Assembly (NCBI RefSeq): GCF_036417845.1
Contig: NC_090011.1
Coordinates: 62,001-126,000, forward strand
DNA: 64,000 nucleotides
Direction of reading: 5' to 3'
Origin: Apteryx mantelli
Taxonomy: Eukaryota > Chordata > Aves > Apterygiformes > Apterygidae
Both the position numbers and the translations under genes were made by a program. The notes under the pieces are model-generated. The model did no database searches. It saw only the letters and a program-made list of their open reading frames with translations, and had not been told where the DNA came from. Positions 45,501-59,000 of this stretch are shown here, in pieces; position 1 is the stretch's first letter, and every line of letters begins with the position of its first letter.

Positions 45501-48500
45501 GCTAGGCGGCGAGGGCGAGAAGGCACGCAGCGCTTTCTTAGGCGGCGAGGCGGCGAAGGCACGCGCTGCTTTGCTAGGCGCCGAAGGAACACGGCGCTTT
45601 GCTAGGCGGCGACGGCACGCGGAGCTTTGCTAGGCGGCGAGGCGGTGAAGGGACACGGCGCTTTGCTAGGCGGCGAGGGCGAGAAGGCACGCAGCGCTTT
45701 CTCAGGCGGCGAGGCGGCGAAGGCACGCGCTGCTCTGCCAGGCGGCGAAGGCACGCCGCGGTGTGTGAGGCGGCGAAGGCACGCACGGCTTTGCCAGCCG
45801 CCGAAGGCACGCAGCGCTTTGCTAGGCTGCGATGCGGCGAGGCGCCGAACGCAGGCACTTCTTTGCTAGGCGCCCAAGGAACACGGCGCTTTGCTTGACG
45901 GCGACAGCACGCGCAGCTTTGCTAGGCGCCCAAGGCAGACGACGCTTTGCTAGGCAGCGAGGCGGCGAACGCACAAAGCGATTTGCTCGGCGGTCATTCG
46001 CTGCCTCGCACAAGAGCTAACCACTGGGCATGTTGGCTGTCTCAGAAACAAGCAGACTGCTGCGTCTCTGCGCTGCCTCGCCAACTAGCAAAGTGCTGCC
46101 TCGCTTCGCCTCCACGCCAAAAAGCCATCCGCCATGCCACTGCACCACCTGGTGCACAAGCAAGGTGCTGCACCTCTTCGCTGCCTCGCACAATGAGCAA
46201 CCACTGTGCATGTTGGCTGTGTCACAAACAAGGAGACTGCTGCGTCTCTGCGCTGCCTCGCCAACTAGCAAAGTGCTGCATCTCTTCGCTGCCTCACCAA
46301 CAAGCAAAGCACTCGATCTGCTCGCCGCCTCGCCAGCATGCAAAGCGCCGCGTCTCTTGGCCGCCTCGCAAACTAAACGCTGCATCTGTTCAGTGCCTCG
46401 CCAAAAAGCAGAGCGCTGCGTGTATTCGCTGAGTGGCAGAAAGCAAAGCACGGCGCCTGTTCGCTGCCTGGCCAACAAGCAAAGCGCTCCATCTCTTCGC
46501 TGCCTCGCAAACGAAGGAAGCGCTGCGTGCCTTCGGCGCCTAGCAAAGCAGCGCGTGCCTTCGCTGCCTCGCCGCCTAAGAAAGCGCTGCGTGCCTTCTC
46601 GCCCTCGCCGCCTAGCAAAGCGCCGTGTGCCTTCGCCGCCTCCCCAATCGCTTCGTGCCTTCGCCGCCTAGCAAAGCGCCTAGCAAAGCGTCCTCAGCCT
46701 TCGCTGCCTAGCAAAGCTCCACGTCCGCTCGCCGCCTAGCAAAGCACTGCGTGCCCTCGCCGCCTGCTAGAGCGCTGCGTGCCTTCGGCGCCTGGCAAAG
46801 CACTGCGTGCCCTCGCCGCCTCGCACAGCGCTGCGTCCTTGGGCGCCTGGCAAAGCGCTGCGTGCCTTCGCCGCCTCGCCGCCTAGCAAGGCGCCCGAGC
46901 CCGTCCACCACGATCAGATCGCTGCGTGCCTTCGCTGCCTCGGTGCTTAGCAAGGCGCCACGTGCCTTCGGCGCCTACAAAAGCGCCGTGTGCCTTCGGC
47001 GCTACTACGGCGTTTGCTAAGCGGCGAGGCGGCGAAGGGACGCAGCGGTGTGTGAGGCGGCGAAGGCAAGCAGCGCTTTGCTGGGCGGCGAGGCGGCGAA
47101 GGGCCGAAGCGATTGGGGAGGCGGTGAAGGGACAGGGCGCTTTGTTGGGCGGCGAGGGCGAAAGGCACGCAGCGCTTTCTTAGGCGGCGAGGCGGCGAAG
47201 GCACGCGCTGCTTTGCCTGGCGCCGCAGGAACACGACGCTTTGCTAGGCGGCGACGGCACGCGGAGCTTTGCTAGGCGGCGAGGGCGAGAAGGCACGCAG
47301 CGCTTTCTTAGGCGGCGAGGCGGCGAAGGCACGCGCTGCTTTGCTAGGCGCCGAAGGAACACGGCGCTTTGCTAGGCGGCGACGGCACGCGGAGCTTTGC
47401 TAGGCGGCGAGGCGGTGAAGGGACACGGCGCTTTGCTAGGCGGCGAGGGCGAGAAGGCACGCAGCGCTTTCTCAGGCGGCGAGGCGGCGAAGGCACGCGC
47501 TGCTCTGCCAGGCGGCGAAGGCACGCCGCGCTGTGTGAGGCGGCGAAGGCACGCACGGCTTTGCCAGCCGCCGAAGGCACGCAGCGCTTTGCTAGGCTGC
47601 GATGCGGCGAGGCGCCGAACGCAGGCACTTCTTTGCTAGGCGCCCAAGGAACACGGCGCTTTGCTTGACGGCGACAGCACGCGCAGCTTTGCTAGGCGCC
47701 CAAGGCAGACGACGCTTTGCTAGGCAGCGAGGCGGCGAACGCACAAAGCGATTTGCTCGGCAGTCATTCGCTGCCTCGCACAAGAGCTAACCACTGTGCA
47801 TGTTGACTGTGTCACAAACAAGGAGACTGCTGAATCTCTTCGCTGCCTCACCAACAAGCAAAGCACTCGATCTGCTCGCCGCCTCGCCAGCATGCAAAGC
47901 GCCGCGTCTCTTGGCCGCCTCGCAAACTAAACGCTGCATCTGTTCAGTGCCTCGCCAAAAAGCAGAGCGCTGCGTGTATTCGCTGAGTGGCAGAAAGCAA
48001 AGCACGGCGCCTGTTCGCTGCCTGGCCAACAAGCAAAGCGCTCCATCTCTTCGCTGCCTCGCAAACGAAGGAAGCGCTGCGTGCCTTGGGCGCCTAGCAA
48101 AGCAGCGCGTGCCTTCGCTGCCTCGCCGCCTAAGAAAGCGCTGCGTGCCTTCTCGCCCTCGCCGCCTAGCAAAGCGCCGTGTGCCTTCGCCGCCTCCCCA
48201 ATCGCTTCGTGCCTTCGCCGCCTAGCAAAGCGCCTAGCAAAGCGTCCTCAGCCTTCGCTGCCTAGCAAAGCTCCACGTCCGCTCGCCGCCTAGCAAAGCA
48301 CTGTGTGCCCTCGCCGCCTCCTAGAGCGCTGCGTCCTTGGGCGCCTGGCAAAGCGCTGCGTGCCTTCGCCGCCTCGCCGCCTAGCAAGGCGCCCGAGCCC
48401 GTCCACCACGATCAGATCGCTGCGTGCCTTCGCTGCCTCGGTGCTTAGCAAGGCGCCACGTGCCTTCGGCGCCTACAAAAGCGCCGTGTGCCTTCGGCGC

Positions 48501-50098
48501 TACTACGGCGTTTGCTAAGCGGCGAGGCGGCGAAGGGACGCAGCGGTGTGTGAGGCGGCGAAGGCAAGCAGCGCTTTGCTGGGCGGCGAGGCGGCGAAGG
48601 GCCGAAGCGATTGGGGAGGCGGTGAAGGGACAGGGCGCTTTGTTGGGCGGCGAGGGCGAAAGGCACGCAGCGCTTTCTTAGGCGGCGAGGCGGCGAAGGC
48701 ACGCGCTGCTTTGCCTGGCGCCGCAGGAACACGGCGCTTTGCTAGGCGGCGACGGCACGCGGAGCTTTGCTAGGCGGCGAGGGCGAGAAGGCACGCAGCG
48801 CTTTCTTAGGCGGCGAGGCGGCGAAGGCACGCGCTGCTTTGCTAGGCGCCGAAGGAACACGGCGCTTTGCTAGGCGGCGACGGCACGCGGAGCTTTGCTA
48901 GGCGGCGAGGCGGTGAAGGGACACGGCGCTTTGCTAGGCGGCGAGGGCGAGAAGGCACGCAGCGCTTTCTCAGGCGGCGAGGCGGCGAAGGCACGCGCTG
49001 CTCTGCCAGGCGGCGAAGGCACGCCGCGGTGTGTGAGGCGGCGAAGGCACGCACGGCTTTGCCAGCCGCCGAAGGCACGCAGCGCTTTGCTAGGCTGCGA
49101 TGCGGCGAGGCGCCGAACGCAGGCACTTCTTTGCTAGGCGCCCAAGGAACACGGCGCTTTGCTTGACGGCGACAGCACGCGCAGCTTTGCTAGGCGCCCA
49201 AGGCAGACGACGCTTTGCTAGGCAGCGAGGCGGCGAACGCACAAAGCGATTTGCTCGGCGGTCATTCGCTGCCTCGCACAAGAGCTAACCACTGGGCATG
49301 TTGGCTGTCTCAGAAACAAGCAGACTGCTGCGTCTCTGCGCTGCCTCGCCAACTAGCAAAGTGCTGCCTCGCTTCGCCTCCACGCCAAAAAGCCATCCGC
49401 CATGCCACTGCACCACCTGGTGCACAAGCAAGGTGCTGCACCTCTTCGCTGCCTCGCACAATGAGCAACCACTGTGCATGTTGGCTGTGTCACAAACAAG
49501 GAGACTGCTGCGTCTCTGCGCTGCCTCGCCAACTAGCAAAGTGCTGCATCTCTTCGCTGCCTCACCAACAAGCAAAGCACTCGATCTGCTCGCCGCCTCG
49601 CCAGCATGCAAAGCGCCGCGTCTCTTGGCCGCCTCGCAAACTAAACGCTGCATCTGTTCAGTGCCTCGCCAAAAAGCAGAGCGCTGCGTGTATTCGCTGA
49701 GTGGCAGAAAGCAAAGCACGGCGCCTGTTCGCTGCCTGGCCAACAAGCAAAGCGCTCCATCTCTTCGCTGCCTCGCAAACGAAGGAAGCGCTGCGTGCCT
49801 TCGGCGCCTAGCAAAGCAGCGCGTGCCTTCGCTGCCTCGCCGCCTAAGAAAGCGCTGCGTGCCTTCTCGCCCTCGCCGCCTAGCAAAGCGCCGTGTGCCT
49901 TCGCCGCCTCCCCAATCGCTTCGTGCCTTCGCCGCCTAGCAAAGCGCCTAGCAAAGCGTCCTCAGCCTTCGCTGCCTAGCAAAGCTCCACGTCCGCTCGC
50001 CGCCTAGCAAAGCACTGCGTGCCCTCGCCGCCTGCTAGAGCGCTGCGTGCCTTCGGCGCCTGGCAAAGCACTGCGTGCCCTCGCCGCCTCGCACAGCG
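33340..50098. repeat. First period of a 16,759-bp tandem duplication
   Basis: Every unit boundary from 33515 to 47006 recurs 16,759 bp to the right (33515/50274, 34886/51645, 41295/58054, 45236/61995, 47006/63765). The unit-length series 1371, 1742, 1371, 1742, 1554, 1150, 1605, 1186, 1770 is reproduced exactly. The left limit is near 33340: upstream of it the two positions differ (CCTCCTAGAGCGC versus CCTCGCACAGCGC). Inside this period the units are 33515, 34886, 36628, 37999, 39741, 41295, 42445, 44050, 45236, 47006 and 48504. No gene is present. Confidence 0.92.
33515..39740. repeat. Two tandem copies of a 3,113-bp higher-order repeat, first occurrence
   Basis: Copies at 33515-36627 and 36628-39740, each of a 1,371-bp and a 1,742-bp unit. 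The boundary at the end of the 1,371-bp unit (34886 and 37999) is reached directly from CGCCTCCTAGAGCGC, without the CCACGATCAGATCG segment found before most flip junctions. The following forward arms carry GCCAGGAGCCGCAGG and GCAGCCCTTTCTC, also diagnostic of this type. Confidence 0.9.
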
Positions 50099-53000
50099 CT
50101 GCGTCCTTGGGCGCCTGGCAAAGCGCTGCGTGCCTTCGCCGCCTCGCCGCCTAGCAAGGCGCCCGAGCCCGTCCACCACGATCAGATCGCTGCGTGCCTT
50201 CGCTGCCTCGGTGCTTAGCAAGGCGCCACGTGCCTTCGGCGCCTACAAAAGCGCCGTGTGCCTTCGGCGCTACTACGGCGTTTGCTAAGCGGCGAGGCGG
50301 CGAAGGGACGCAGCGGTGTGTGAGGCGGCGAAGGCAAGCAGCGCTTTGCTGGGCGGCGAGGCGGCGAAGGGCCGAAGCGATTGGGGAGGCGGTGAAGGGA
50401 CAGGGCGCTTTGTTGGGCGGCGAGGGCGAAAGGCACGCAGCGCTTTCTTAGGCGGCGAGGCGGCGAAGGCACGCGCTGCTTTGCCTGGCGCCGCAGGAAC
50501 ACGACGCTTTGCTAGGCGGCGACGGCACGCGGAGCTTTGCTAGGCGGCGAGGGCGAGAAGGCACGCAGCGCTTTCTTAGGCGGCGAGGCGGCGAAGGCAC
50601 GCGCTGCTTTGCTAGGCGCCGAAGGAACACGGCGCTTTGCTAGGCGGCGACGGCACGCGGAGCTTTGCTAGGCGGCGAGGCGGTGAAGGGACACGGCGCT
50701 TTGCTAGGCGGCGAGGGCGAGAAGGCACGCAGCGCTTTCTCAGGCGGCGAGGCGGCGAAGGCACGCGCTGCTCTGCCAGGCGGCGAAGGCACGCCGCGCT
50801 GTGTGAGGCGGCGAAGGCACGCACGGCTTTGCCAGCCGCCGAAGGCACGCAGCGCTTTGCTAGGCTGCGATGCGGCGAGGCGCCGAACGCAGGCACTTCT
50901 TTGCTAGGCGCCCAAGGAACACGGCGCTTTGCTTGACGGCGACAGCACGCGCAGCTTTGCTAGGCGCCCAAGGCAGACGACGCTTTGCTAGGCAGCGAGG
51001 CGGCGAACGCACAAAGCGATTTGCTCGGCAGTCATTCGCTGCCTCGCACAAGAGCTAACCACTGTGCATGTTGACTGTGTCACAAACAAGGAGACTGCTG
51101 AATCTCTTCGCTGCCTCACCAACAAGCAAAGCACTCGATCTGCTCGCCGCCTCGCCAGCATGCAAAGCGCCGCGTCTCTTGGCCGCCTCGCAAACTAAAC
51201 GCTGCATCTGTTCACTGCCTCGCCAAAAAGCAGAGCGCTGCGTGTATTCGCTGAGTGGCAGAAAGCAAAGCACGGCGCCTGTTCGCTGCCTGGCCAACAA
51301 GCAAAGCGCTCCATCTCTTCGCTGCCTCGCAAACGAAGGAAGCGCTGCGTGCCTTGGGCGCCTAGCAAAGCAGCGCGTGCCTTCGCTGCCTCGCCGCCTA
51401 AGAAAGCGCTGCGTGCCTTCTCGCCCTCGCCGCCTAGCAAAGCGCCGTGTGCCTTCGCCGCCTCCCCAATCGCTTCGTGCCTTCGCCGCCTAGCAAAGCG
51501 CCTAGCAAAGCGTCCTCAGCCTTCGCTGCCTAGCAAAGCTCCACGTCCGCTCGCCGCCTAGCAAAGCACTGCGTGCCCTCGCCGCCTCCTAGAGCGCTGC
51601 GTGCCTTCGGCGCCTACAAAAGCGCCGTGTGCCTTCGGCGCTACTACGGCGTTTGCTAAGCGGCGAGGCGGCGAAGGGACGCAGCGGTGTGTGAGGCGGC
51701 GAAGGCAAGCAGCGCTTTGCTGGGCGGCGAGGCGGCGAAGGGCCGAAGCGATTGGGGAGGCGGTGAAGGGACAGGGCGCTTTGTTGGGCGGCGAGGGCGA
51801 AAGGCACGCAGCGCTTTCTTAGGCGGCGAGGCGGCGAAGGCACGCGCTGCTCTGCCAGGAGCCGCAGGAACACGGCGCTTTGCTAGGCGGCGACGGCACG
51901 CGGAGCTTTGCTAGGCGGCGAGGGCGAGAAGGCACGCAGCGCTTTCTTAGGCGGCGAGGCGGCGAAGGCACGCGCTGCTTTGCTAGGCGCCGAAGGAACA
52001 CGGCGCTTTGCTAGGCGGCGACGGCACGCGGAGCTTTGCTAGGCGGCGAGGCGGTGAAGGGACACGGCGCTTTGCTAGGCGGCGAGGGCGAGAAGGCACG
52101 CAGCCCTTTCTCAGGCGGCGAGGCGGCGAAGGCACGCCGCGCTGTGTGAGGCGGCGAAGGCACGCACGGCTTTGCCAGCCGCCGAAGGCACGCAGCGCTT
52201 TGCTAGGCTGCGATGCGGCGAGGCGCCGAACGCAGGCACTTCTTTGCTAGGTGCCCAAGGAACACGGCGCTTTGCTTGACGGCGGCGGCACGCGCAGCTT
52301 TGCTAGGCGCCCAAGGCAGACGACGCTTTGCTAGGCAGCGAGGCGGCGAACGCACAAAGCGATTTGCTCGGCGGTCATTCGCTGCCTCGCACAAGAGCTA
52401 ACCACTGGGCATGTTGGCTGTCTCAGAAACAAGCAGACTGCTGCGTCTCTGCGCTGCCTCGCCAACTAGCAAAGTGCTGCCTCGCTTCGCCTCCACGCCA
52501 AAAAGCCATCCGCCATGCCACTGCACCACCTGGTGCACAAGCAAGGTGCTGCACCTCTTCGCTGCCTCGCACAATGAGCAACCACTGTGCATGTTGGCTG
52601 TGTCACAAACAAGGAGACTGCTGCGTCTCTGCGCTGCCTCGCCAACTAGCAAAGTGCTGCATCTCTTCGCTGCCTCACCAACAAGCAAAGCACTCGATCT
52701 GCTCGCCGCCTCGCCAGCATGCAAAGCGCCGCGTCTCTTGGCCGCCTCGCAAACTAAACGCTGCATCTGTTCAGTGCCTCGCCAAAAAGCAGAGCGCTGC
52801 GTGTATTCGCTGAGTGGCAGAAAGCAAAGCACGGCGCCTGTTCGCTGCCTGGCCAACAAGCAAAGCGCTCCATCTCTTCGCTGCCTCGCAAACGAAGGAA
52901 GCGCTGCGTGCCTTCGGCGCCTAGCAAAGCAGCGCGTGCCTTCGCTGCCTCGCCGCCTAAGAAAGCGCTGCGTGCCTTCTCGCCCTCGCCGCCTAGCAAA

Positions 53001-56000
53001 GCGCCGTGTGCCTTCGCCGCCTCCCCAATCGCTTCGTGCCTTCGCCGCCTAGCAAAGCGCCTAGCAAAGCGTCCTCAGCCTTCGCTGCCTAGCAAAGCTC
53101 CACGTCCGCTCGCCGCCTAGCAAAGCACTGCGTGCCCTCGCCGCCTGCTAGAGCGCTGCGTGCCTTCGGCGCCTGGCAAAGCACTGCGTGCCCTCGCCGC
53201 CTCGCACAGCGCTGCGTCCTTGGGCGCCTGGCAAAGCGCTGCGTGCCTTCGCCGCCTCGCCGCCTAGCAAGGCGCCCGAGCCCGTCCACCACGATCAGAT
53301 CGCTGCGTGCCTTCGCTGCCTCGGTGCTTAGCAAGGCGCCACGTGCCTTCGGCGCCTACAAAAGCGCCGTGTGCCTTCGGCGCTACTACGGCGTTTGCTA
53401 AGCGGCGAGGCGGCGAAGGGACGCAGCGGTGTGTGAGGCGGCGAAGGCAAGCAGCGCTTTGCTGGGCGGCGAGGCGGCGAAGGGCCGAAGCGATTGGGGA
53501 GGCGGTGAAGGGACAGGGCGCTTTGTTGGGCGGCGAGGGCGAAAGGCACGCAGCGCTTTCTTAGGCGGCGAGGCGGCGAAGGCACGCGCTGCTTTGCCTG
53601 GCGCCGCAGGAACACGGCGCTTTGCTAGGCGGCGACGGCACGCGGAGCTTTGCTAGGCGGCGAGGGCGAGAAGGCACGCAGCGCTTTCTTAGGCGGCGAG
53701 GCGGCGAAGGCACGCGCTGCTTTGCTAGGCGCCGAAGGAACACGGCGCTTTGCTAGGCGGCGACGGCACGCGGAGCTTTGCTAGGCGGCGAGGCGGTGAA
53801 GGGACACGGCGCTTTGCTAGGCGGCGAGGGCGAGAAGGCACGCAGCGCTTTCTCAGGCGGCGAGGCGGCGAAGGCACGCGCTGCTCTGCCAGGCGGCGAA
53901 GGCACGCCGCGGTGTGTGAGGCGGCGAAGGCACGCACGGCTTTGCCAGCCGCCGAAGGCACGCAGCGCTTTGCTAGGCTGCGATGCGGCGAGGCGCCGAA
54001 CGCAGGCACTTCTTTGCTAGGCGCCCAAGGAACACGGCGCTTTGCTTGACGGCGACAGCACGCGCAGCTTTGCTAGGCGCCCAAGGGAGACGACGCTTTG
54101 CTAGGCAGCGAGGCGGCGAACGCACAAAGCGATTTGCTCGGCGGTCATTCTCTGCCTCGCACAAGAGCTAACCACTGTGCATGTTGACTGTGTCACAAAC
54201 AAGGAGACTGCTGAATCTCTTCGCTGCCTCACCAACAAGCAAAGCACTCGATCTGCTCGCCGCCTCGCCAGCATGCAAAGCGCCGCGTCTCTTGGCCGCC
54301 TCGCAAACTAAACGCTGCATCTGTTCAGTGCCTCGCCAAAAAGCAGAGCGCTGCGTGTATTCGCTGAGTGGCAGAAAGCAAAGCACGGCGCCTGTTCGCT
54401 GCCTGGCCAACAAGCAAAGCGCTCCATCTCTTCGCTGCCTCGCAAACGAAGGAAGCGCTGCGTGCCTTGGGCGCCTAGCAAAGCAGCGCGTGCCTTCGCT
54501 GCCTCGCCGCCTAAGAAAGCGCTGCGTGCCTTCTCGCCCTCGCCGCCTAGCAAAGCGCCGTGTGCCTTCGCCGCCTCCCCAATCGCTTCGTGCCTTCGCC
54601 GCCTAGCAAAGCGCCTAGCAAAGCGTCCTCAGCCTTCGCTGCCTAGCAAAGCTCCACGTCCGCTCGCCGCCTAGCAAAGCACTGCGTGCCCTCGCCGCCT
54701 CCTAGAGCGCTGCGTGCCTTCGGCGCCTACAAAAGCGCCGTGTGCCTTCGGCGCTACTACGGCGTTTGCTAAGCGGCGAGGCGGCGAAGGGACGCAGCGG
54801 TGTGTGAGGCGGCGAAGGCAAGCAGCGCTTTGCTGGGCGGCGAGGCGGCGAAGGGCCGAAGCGATTGGGGAGGCGGTGAAGGGACAGGGCGCTTTGTTGG
54901 GCGGCGAGGGCGAAAGGCACGCAGCGCTTTCTTAGGCGGCGAGGCGGCGAAGGCACGCGCTGCTCTGCCAGGAGCCGCAGGAACACGGCGCTTTGCTAGG
55001 CGGCGACGGCACGCGGAGCTTTGCTAGGCGGCGAGGGCGAGAAGGCACGCAGCGCTTTCTTAGGCGGCGAGGCGGCGAAGGCACGCGCTGCTTTGCTAGG
55101 CGCCGAAGGAACACGGCGCTTTGCTAGGCGGCGACGGCACGCGGAGCTTTGCTAGGCGGCGAGGCGGTGAAGGGACACGGCGCTTTGCTAGGCGGCGAGG
55201 GCGAGAAGGCACGCAGCCCTTTCTCAGGCGGCGAGGCGGCGAAGGCACGCCGCGCTGTGTGAGGCGGCGAAGGCACGCACGGCTTTGCCAGCCGCCGAAG
55301 GCACGCAGCGCTTTGCTAGGCTGCGATGCGGCGAGGCGCCGAACGCAGGCACTTCTTTGCTAGGTGCCCAAGGAACACGGCGCTTTGCTTGACGGCGGCG
55401 GCACGCGCAGCTTTGCTAGGCGCCCAAGGCAGACGACGCTTTGCTAGGCAGCGAGGCGGCGAACGCACAAAGCGATTTGCTCGGCGGTCATTCGCTGCCT
55501 CGCACAAGAGCTAACCACTGGGCATGTTGGCTGTCTCAGAAACAAGCAGACTGCTGCGTCTCTGCGCTGCCTCGCCAACTAGCAAAGTGCTGCCTCGCTT
55601 CGCCTCCACGCCAAAAAGCCATCCGCCATGCCACTGCACCACCTGGTGCACAAGCAAGGTGCTGCACCTCTTCGCTGCCTCGCACAATGAGCAACCACTG
55701 TGCATGTTGGCTGTGTCACAAACAAGGAGACTGCTGCGTCTCTGCGCTGCCTCGCCAACTAGCAAAGTGCTGCATCTCTTCGCTGCCTCACCAACAAGCA
55801 AAGCACTCGATCTGCTCGCCGCCTCGCCAGCATGCAAAGCGCCGCGTCTCTTGGCCGCCTCGCAAACTAAACGCTGCATCTGTTCAGTGCCTCGCCAAAA
55901 AGCAGAGCGCTGCGTGTATTCGCTGAGTGGCAGAAAGCAAAGCACGGCGCCTGTTCGCTGCCTGGCCAACAAGCAAAGCGCTCCATCTCTTCGCTGCCTC

Positions 56001-59000
56001 GCAAACGAAGGAAGCGCTGCGTGCCTTCGGCGCCTAGCAAAGCAGCGCGTGCCTTCGCTGCCTCGCCGCCTAAGAAAGCGCTGCGTGCCTTCTCGCCCTC
56101 GCCGCCTAGCAAAGCGCCGTGTGCCTTCGCCGCCTCCCCAATCGCTTCGTGCCTTCGCCGCCTAGCAAAGCGCCTAGCAAAGCGTCCTCAGCCTTCGCTG
56201 CCTAGCAAAGCTCCACGTCCGCTCGCCGCCTAGCAAAGCACTGCGTGCCCTCGCCGCCTGCTAGAGCGCTGCGTGCCTTCGGCGCCTGGCAAAGCACTGC
56301 GTGCCCTCGCCGCCTCGCACAGCGCTGCGTCCTTGGGCGCCTGGCAAAGCGCTGCGTGCCTTCGCCGCCTCGCCGCCTAGCAAGGCGCCCGAGCCCGTCC
56401 ACCACGATCAGATCGCTGCGTGCCTTCGCTGCCTCGGTGCTTAGCAAGGCGCCACGTGCCTTCGGCGCCTACAAAAGCGCCGTGTGCCTTCGGCGCTACT
56501 ACGGCGTTTGCTAAGCGGCGAGGCGGCGAAGGGACGCAGCGGTGTGTGAGGCGGCGAAGGCAAGCAGCGCTTTGCTGGGCGGCGAGGCGGCGAAGGGCCG
56601 AAGCGATTGGGGAGGCGGTGAAGGGACAGGGCGCTTTGTTGGGCGGCGAGGGCGAAAGGCACGCAGCGCTTTCTTAGGCGGCGAGGCGGCGAAGGCACGC
56701 GCTGCTTTGCCTGGCGCCGCAGGAACACGGCGCTTTGCTAGGCGGCGACGGCACGCGGAGCTTTGCTAGGCGGCGAGGGCGAGAAGGCACGCAGCGCTTT
56801 CTTAGGCGGCGAGGCGGCGAAGGCACGCGCTGCTTTGCTAGGCGCCGAAGGAACACGGCGCTTTGCTAGGCGGCGACGGCACGCGGAGCTTTGCTAGGCG
56901 GCGAGGCGGTGAAGGGACACGGCGCTTTGCTAGGCGGCGAGGGCGAGAAGGCACGCAGCGCTTTCTCAGGCGGCGAGGCGGCGAAGGCACGCGCTGCTCT
57001 GCCAGGCGGCGAAGGCACGCCGCGGTGTGTGAGGCGGCGAAGGCACGCACGGCTTTGCCAGCCGCCGAAGGCACGCAGCGCTTTGCTAGGCTGCGATGCG
57101 GCGAGGCGCCGAACGCAGGCACTTCTTTGCTAGGCGCCCAAGGAACACGGCGCTTTGCTTGACGGCGACAGCACGCGCAGCTTTGCTAGGCGCCCAAGGG
57201 AGACGACGCTTTGCTAGGCAGCGAGGCGGCGAACGCACAAAGCGATTTGCTCGGCGGTCATTCTCTGCCTCGCACAAGAGCTAACCACTGTGCATGTTGA
57301 CTGTGTCACAAACAAGGAGACTGCTGAATCTCTTCGCTGCCTCACCAACAAGCAAAGCACTCGATCTGCTCGCCGCCTCGCCAGCATGCAAAGCGCCGCG
57401 TCTCTTGGCCGCCTCGCAAACTAAACGCTGCATCTGTTCAGTGCCTCGCCAAAAAGCAGAGCGCTGCGTGTATTCGCTGAGTGGCAGAAAGCAAAGCACG
57501 GCGCCTGTTCGCTGCCTGGCCAACAAGCAAAGCGCTCCATCTCTTCGCTGCCTCGCAAACGAAGGAAGCGCTGCGTGCCTTGGGCGCCTAGCAAAGCAGC
57601 GCGTGCCTTCGCTGCCTCGCCGCCTAAGAAAGCGCTGCGTGCCTTCTCGCCCTCGCCGCCTAGCAAAGCGCCGTGTGCCTTCGCCGCCTCCCCAATCGCT
57701 TCGTGCCTTCGCCGCCTAGCAAAGCGCCTAGCAAAGCGTCCTCAGCCTTCGCTGCCTAGCAAAGCTCCACGTCCGCTCGCCGCCTAGCAAAGCACTGCGT
57801 GCCCTCGCCGCCTCCTAGAGCGCTGCGTGCCTTCGGCGCCTGGCAAAGCACTGCGTGCCCTCGCCGCCTCGCACAGCGCTGCGTCCTTGGGCGCCTGGCA
57901 AAGCGCTGCGTGCCTTCGCCGCCTCGCCGCCTAGCAAGGCGCCCGAGCCCGTCCACCACGATCAGATCGCTGCGTGCCTTCGCTGCCTCGGTGCTTAGCA
58001 AGGCGCCACGTGCCTTCGGCGCCTACAAAAGCGCCGTGTGCCTTCGGCGCTACTACGGCGTTTGCTAAGCGGCGAGGCGGCGAAGGGACGCAGCGGTGTG
58101 TGAGGCGGCGAAGGCAAGCAGCGCTTTGCTGGGCGGCGAGGCGGCGAAGGGCCGAAGCGATTGGGGAGGCGGTGAAGGGACAGGGCGCTTTGTTGGGCGG
58201 CGAGGGCGAAAGGCACGCAGCGCTTTCTTAGGCGGCGAGGCGGCGAAGGCACGCGCTGCTCTGCCAGGCGGCGAAGGCACGCAGCGCTTTGCTAGGCTGC
58301 GATGCGGCGAGGCGCCGAACGCAGGCACTTCTTTGCTAGGTGCCCAAGGAACACGGCGCTTTGCTTGACGGCGGCGGCACGCGCAGCTTTGCTAGGCGCC
58401 CAAGGGAGACGACGCTTTGCTAGGCAGCGAGGCGGCGAACGCACAAAGCGATTTGCTCGGCGGTCATTCGCTGCCTCGCACAAGAGCTAACCACTGTGCA
58501 TGTTGACTGTGTCACAAACAAGGAGACTGCTGAATCTCTTCGCTGCCTCACCAACAAGCAAAGCACTCGATCTGCTCGCCGCCTCGCCAGCATGCAAAGC
58601 GCCGCGTCTCTTGGCCGCCTCGCAAACTAAACGCTGCATCTGTTCAGTGCCTCGCCAAAAAGCAGAGCGCTGCGTGTATTCGCTGAGTGGCAGAAAGCAA
58701 AGCACGGCGCCTGTTCACTGCCTGGCCAACAAGCAAAGCGCTCCATCTCTTCGCTGCCTCGCAAACGAAGGAAGCGCTGCGTGCCTTGGGCGCCTAGCAA
58801 AGCAGCGCGTGCCTTCGCTGCCTCGCCGCCTAAGAAAGCGCTGCGTGCCTTCTCGCCCTCGCCGCCTAGCAAAGCGCCGTGTGCCTTCGCCGCCTCCCCA
58901 ATCGCTTCGTGCCTTCGCCGCCTAGCAAAGCGCCTAGCAAAGCGTCCTCAGCCTTCGCTGCCTAGCAAAGCTCCACGTCCGCTCGCCGCCTAGCAAAGCA

